A stretch of 64,000 bases of DNA from Clostridia bacterium (lineage in GTDB: Bacteria > Bacillota > Clostridia > Oscillospirales > Acutalibacteraceae): contig JAGASD010000035.1 in NCBI GenBank assembly GCA_017621885.1, forward strand, positions 62,001 to 126,000, given 5' to 3'. Positions 62,608 to 64,000 of this stretch are shown one piece after another. The position numbers and the translations under genes were made by a program. The notes under the pieces are model-generated. The model worked only from the letters and a program-made list of their open reading frames with translations, was not told where the DNA came from and did no database searches. Position 1 is the first letter of the stretch, and each line of letters begins with the position of its first letter.

Positions 62608-63666
62608 TTACACCGTTACCCTGTTCATTACGTAGTTTTCGTTTGCGTTTGTTGTTGTTACGGTTTTCATAACAAGATCAGAATCCTTTTGAGGAGCAGC
62701 CGTTATATCAACCACATAGTTATACGTATAATCTGCATAAAGGCTGTCACCCGTGCGGTAATCCTGCTTGTAAATAATTGTACCGTTGCTGAAGGAAACC
62801 TTGTTAACGGTTGAACCGTCGCTTTCGTCAAAAGCAGGAATATTAAAGATTTTTCCGTAAGGAAGAGCCTGCCTTTTTGAGAAGCCCGCAGCACCCGTGG
62901 GATATTCATCACCGACATAGGTAACATCATTCATTTTAATTGTATAAACAATGCTGCCGCTTTCAACGGTGCAGGTAATAGACTTAATATCAGCCAACGT
63001 AAGTCTGCTTGACCAGCCGAGATTGTTTACGGGGAAATATGTATAATGGCTGTTTGAAGCCTTGGCAACTGTTTTGGCTGTTATCTGAGGCTCATAAGCC
63101 TCCTGTGCTTCAACACGCATTTGTTCAAGCTGAGCCTTCATTTCCGCATCGAGAGCCACATTATAAGGGAAAGTGTTCATCAATTTTATGATTTTTTCAA
63201 CATACTCATCAAATTCAAGATTCGTTACGTTCATACTTGAAATGGGAGCATTCATTGTTGTTACCTTGATTGAAGGGCAAACCATTGTTGCAGTCTTTTC
63301 AAAACCGGGTCTTTTGGTTTTAACCGAGTTAATGCCTTCATTGAAGAGCGCAAGTGCCTCCTCCTGATTTACGGGTGAATCAACGCCTGCGACAACGCGA
63401 AGCACCTTTTGCGCGTCAACTACCGAAACCACACCGTCCGCATCGTAGTCATAATCATTTGCGTCGCCCTCGACAATGCCTGCGGCAACTTTGAGATACT
63501 GTGAAGCATCTGCAGTTGTGAGCGAGCCGTTTCCGTCCGCATCGATTTTCTGAAGCTTCGCCATAGCACTTTCTGCCATTTCGGTGTCACTTGCAGCTGA
63601 TGCGTTAACGCTGAAAATACCGACAGCTATACACAACACAAGCAAAAACGATAATAATTTTTTCAA
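62608..63666 (-). CDS. Secreted protein with N-terminal dockerin-like EF-hand pair
   Basis: The 352-residue protein has a signal peptide (KKLLSFLLVLCIAVGIFSVN) followed by two calcium-binding repeats of the dockerin type I kind: DADGNGSLTTADASQYLKVA and DYDADGVVSVVDAQKVLRVV. The remaining 250 residues (MVCPSIKVTTMNAPISS onward) are of unknown fold. Dockerins dock enzymes to cohesins, but in cellulosomes they lie mostly at the C-terminus. Here they are N-terminal and no cohesin gene is in the window. I chose TTG 63666 because AAGGTG lies 6 nt upstream; a GTG start 9 nt earlier overlaps that site. The cyclophilin gene follows directly. Confidence 0.78.
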   Translation of the reverse strand: MKKLLSFLLVLCIAVGIFSVNASAASDTEMAESAMAKLQKIDADGNGSLTTADASQYLKVAAGIVEGDANDYDYDADGVVSVVDAQKVLRVVAGVDSPVNQEEALALFNEGINSVKTKRPGFEKTATMVCPSIKVTTMNAPISSMNVTNLEFDEYVEKIIKLMNTFPYNVALDAEMKAQLEQMRVEAQEAYEPQITAKTVAKASNSHYTYFPVNNLGWSSRLTLADIKSITCTVESGSIVYTIKMNDVTYVGDEYPTGAAGFSKRQALPYGKIFNIPAFDESDGSTVNKVSFSNGTIIYKQDYRTGDSLYADYTYNYVVDITAAPQKDSDLVMKTVTTTNANENYVMNRVTV

Positions 63667-63697
63667 AACAATCACCTTTCCTTAGAAATAAGAGAAT

Positions 63698-64000
63698 TTA
63701 TTTAAAGTTAAACGCGGCCTTCAAGAAGAGCAATGTTTGCTCAACTATCATATCATCACTTTCATCTGCCTGTTTACCTGTGTAGATGAAAAACCTCTCC
63801 TTATAATAAGGACAAGCCGTAGAAAACTGCAGCATCATAAAAACACTGTGCAGTAAATATGCAAAAAATGCGGGATTTGCATCTGCACGTACATCACCCG
63901 TTTCCTGGGCAACGCTGATTGTGCGTGTATAAACAGATGCCGATACTGCTTCAATCCGTTGCGAAAGCTCGTTTAAAAACTCTGAATTCTCACCGGTTGT
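63698..64000 (-). CDS. TetR/AcrR-like regulator, C-terminal part (5' end outside window)
   Basis: Only the last 100 codons are present; the gene continues beyond the window edge. The helical sequence LNELSQRIEAVSASVYTRTI, DVRADANPAFFAYLLHSVFMML and VEQTLLFLKAAFNFK looks like the ligand-binding, dimer-forming C-terminal domain of TetR regulators. The HTH would be outside the window, so the family is inferred. The dockerin-like gene starts 32 nt downstream. Confidence 0.6.
   Translation of the reverse strand, partial: TTGENSEFLNELSQRIEAVSASVYTRTISVAQETGDVRADANPAFFAYLLHSVFMMLQFSTACPYYKERFFIYTGKQADESDDMIVEQTLLFLKAAFNFK

Overview
The window reads as a chromosomal segment of a low-GC Gram-positive anaerobe, most likely a gut or rumen member of the Clostridia (Oscillospirales/Ruminococcaceae-like). 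This rests on sigma-A type promoters with AGGAGG ribosome sites, a T-box leader on ileS, type 2 GalT, RecD2, dockerin-like EF-hand repeats in a secreted protein, and a heavy load of plant and host glycan enzymes. No rRNA, tRNA, CRISPR array, prophage or classical IS transposase was seen. The taxonomic call is inference.

Layout. 1-965: 3'-truncated membrane-anchored transglutaminase-like protein. 1.2-9.8 kb: galactoside use (GH4 alpha-galactosidase, SNF-family symporter, GH36 alpha-galactosidase, GalT, GH35 beta-galactosidase, GDPD-like protein). 10-20 kb: ECF S component with a uridine-kinase-like gene, glmS, an esterase-like hydrolase, ileS with a T-box leader, prfB and a malic enzyme. 20-31.5 kb: Fn3-repeat secreted protein, small XRE regulator, an unusual GNAT-GH78 fusion in an operon with a GH2 LacZ, then recD2-comF. 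31.5-44.4 kb: DUF348/G5/3D cell-wall protein with a long structured leader, cca, a second GH2 enzyme, metG-tatD, a 1 kb repeat island, XRE regulator, P-loop ATPase, and rhaA-rhaD. 44.4-50.2 kb: exopolysaccharide-type control operon (CpsB-like phosphatase, Ig-like anchor protein, two BY-kinases, nucleotidyltransferase-fold protein). 50.6-60.4 kb: a 2043-residue secreted VWA protein translationally linked to a 77-residue Cys-containing peptide, a DUF559 nuclease element, and a radical SAM/SPASM, HprK-like and PqqD-like triad that looks like a peptide-modification system. 60.5-64 kb: GPH sugar symporter, cyclophilin, dockerin-like secreted protein, and the C-terminal part of a TetR-like regulator.

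Two repeat systems stand out. (1) Three elements (39818-40097, 40179-40575, 57050-57728) share one nested architecture: an outer hairpin ending in GGGGGACC, a 71-73 nt AT-rich arm, an inner GGTGGA-type inverted repeat, a payload, then the mirror image. In the largest copy the payload is a DUF559 (Vsr/PD-(D/E)XK-like) nuclease gene whose ribosome site lies inside the inner repeat; the other two have short non-coding payloads. This suggests a nuclease-linked mobile element with non-autonomous derivatives. (2) Fourteen intergenic tracts are heptanucleotide arrays of exactly 32 or 25 nt (four or three heptads plus a terminal tetramer, usually AATT). Most sit 4-5 nt from a small hairpin. They are nested, sit inside the ileS leader, and supply the last codons and stop codons of the radical SAM and HprK-like genes.

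As a functional whole, the sugar genes would convert alpha- and beta-galactosides and rhamnosides to galactose-1-P/UDP-galactose and to lactaldehyde plus DHAP. Galactokinase, galactose epimerase and rhamnulokinase are not in the window.
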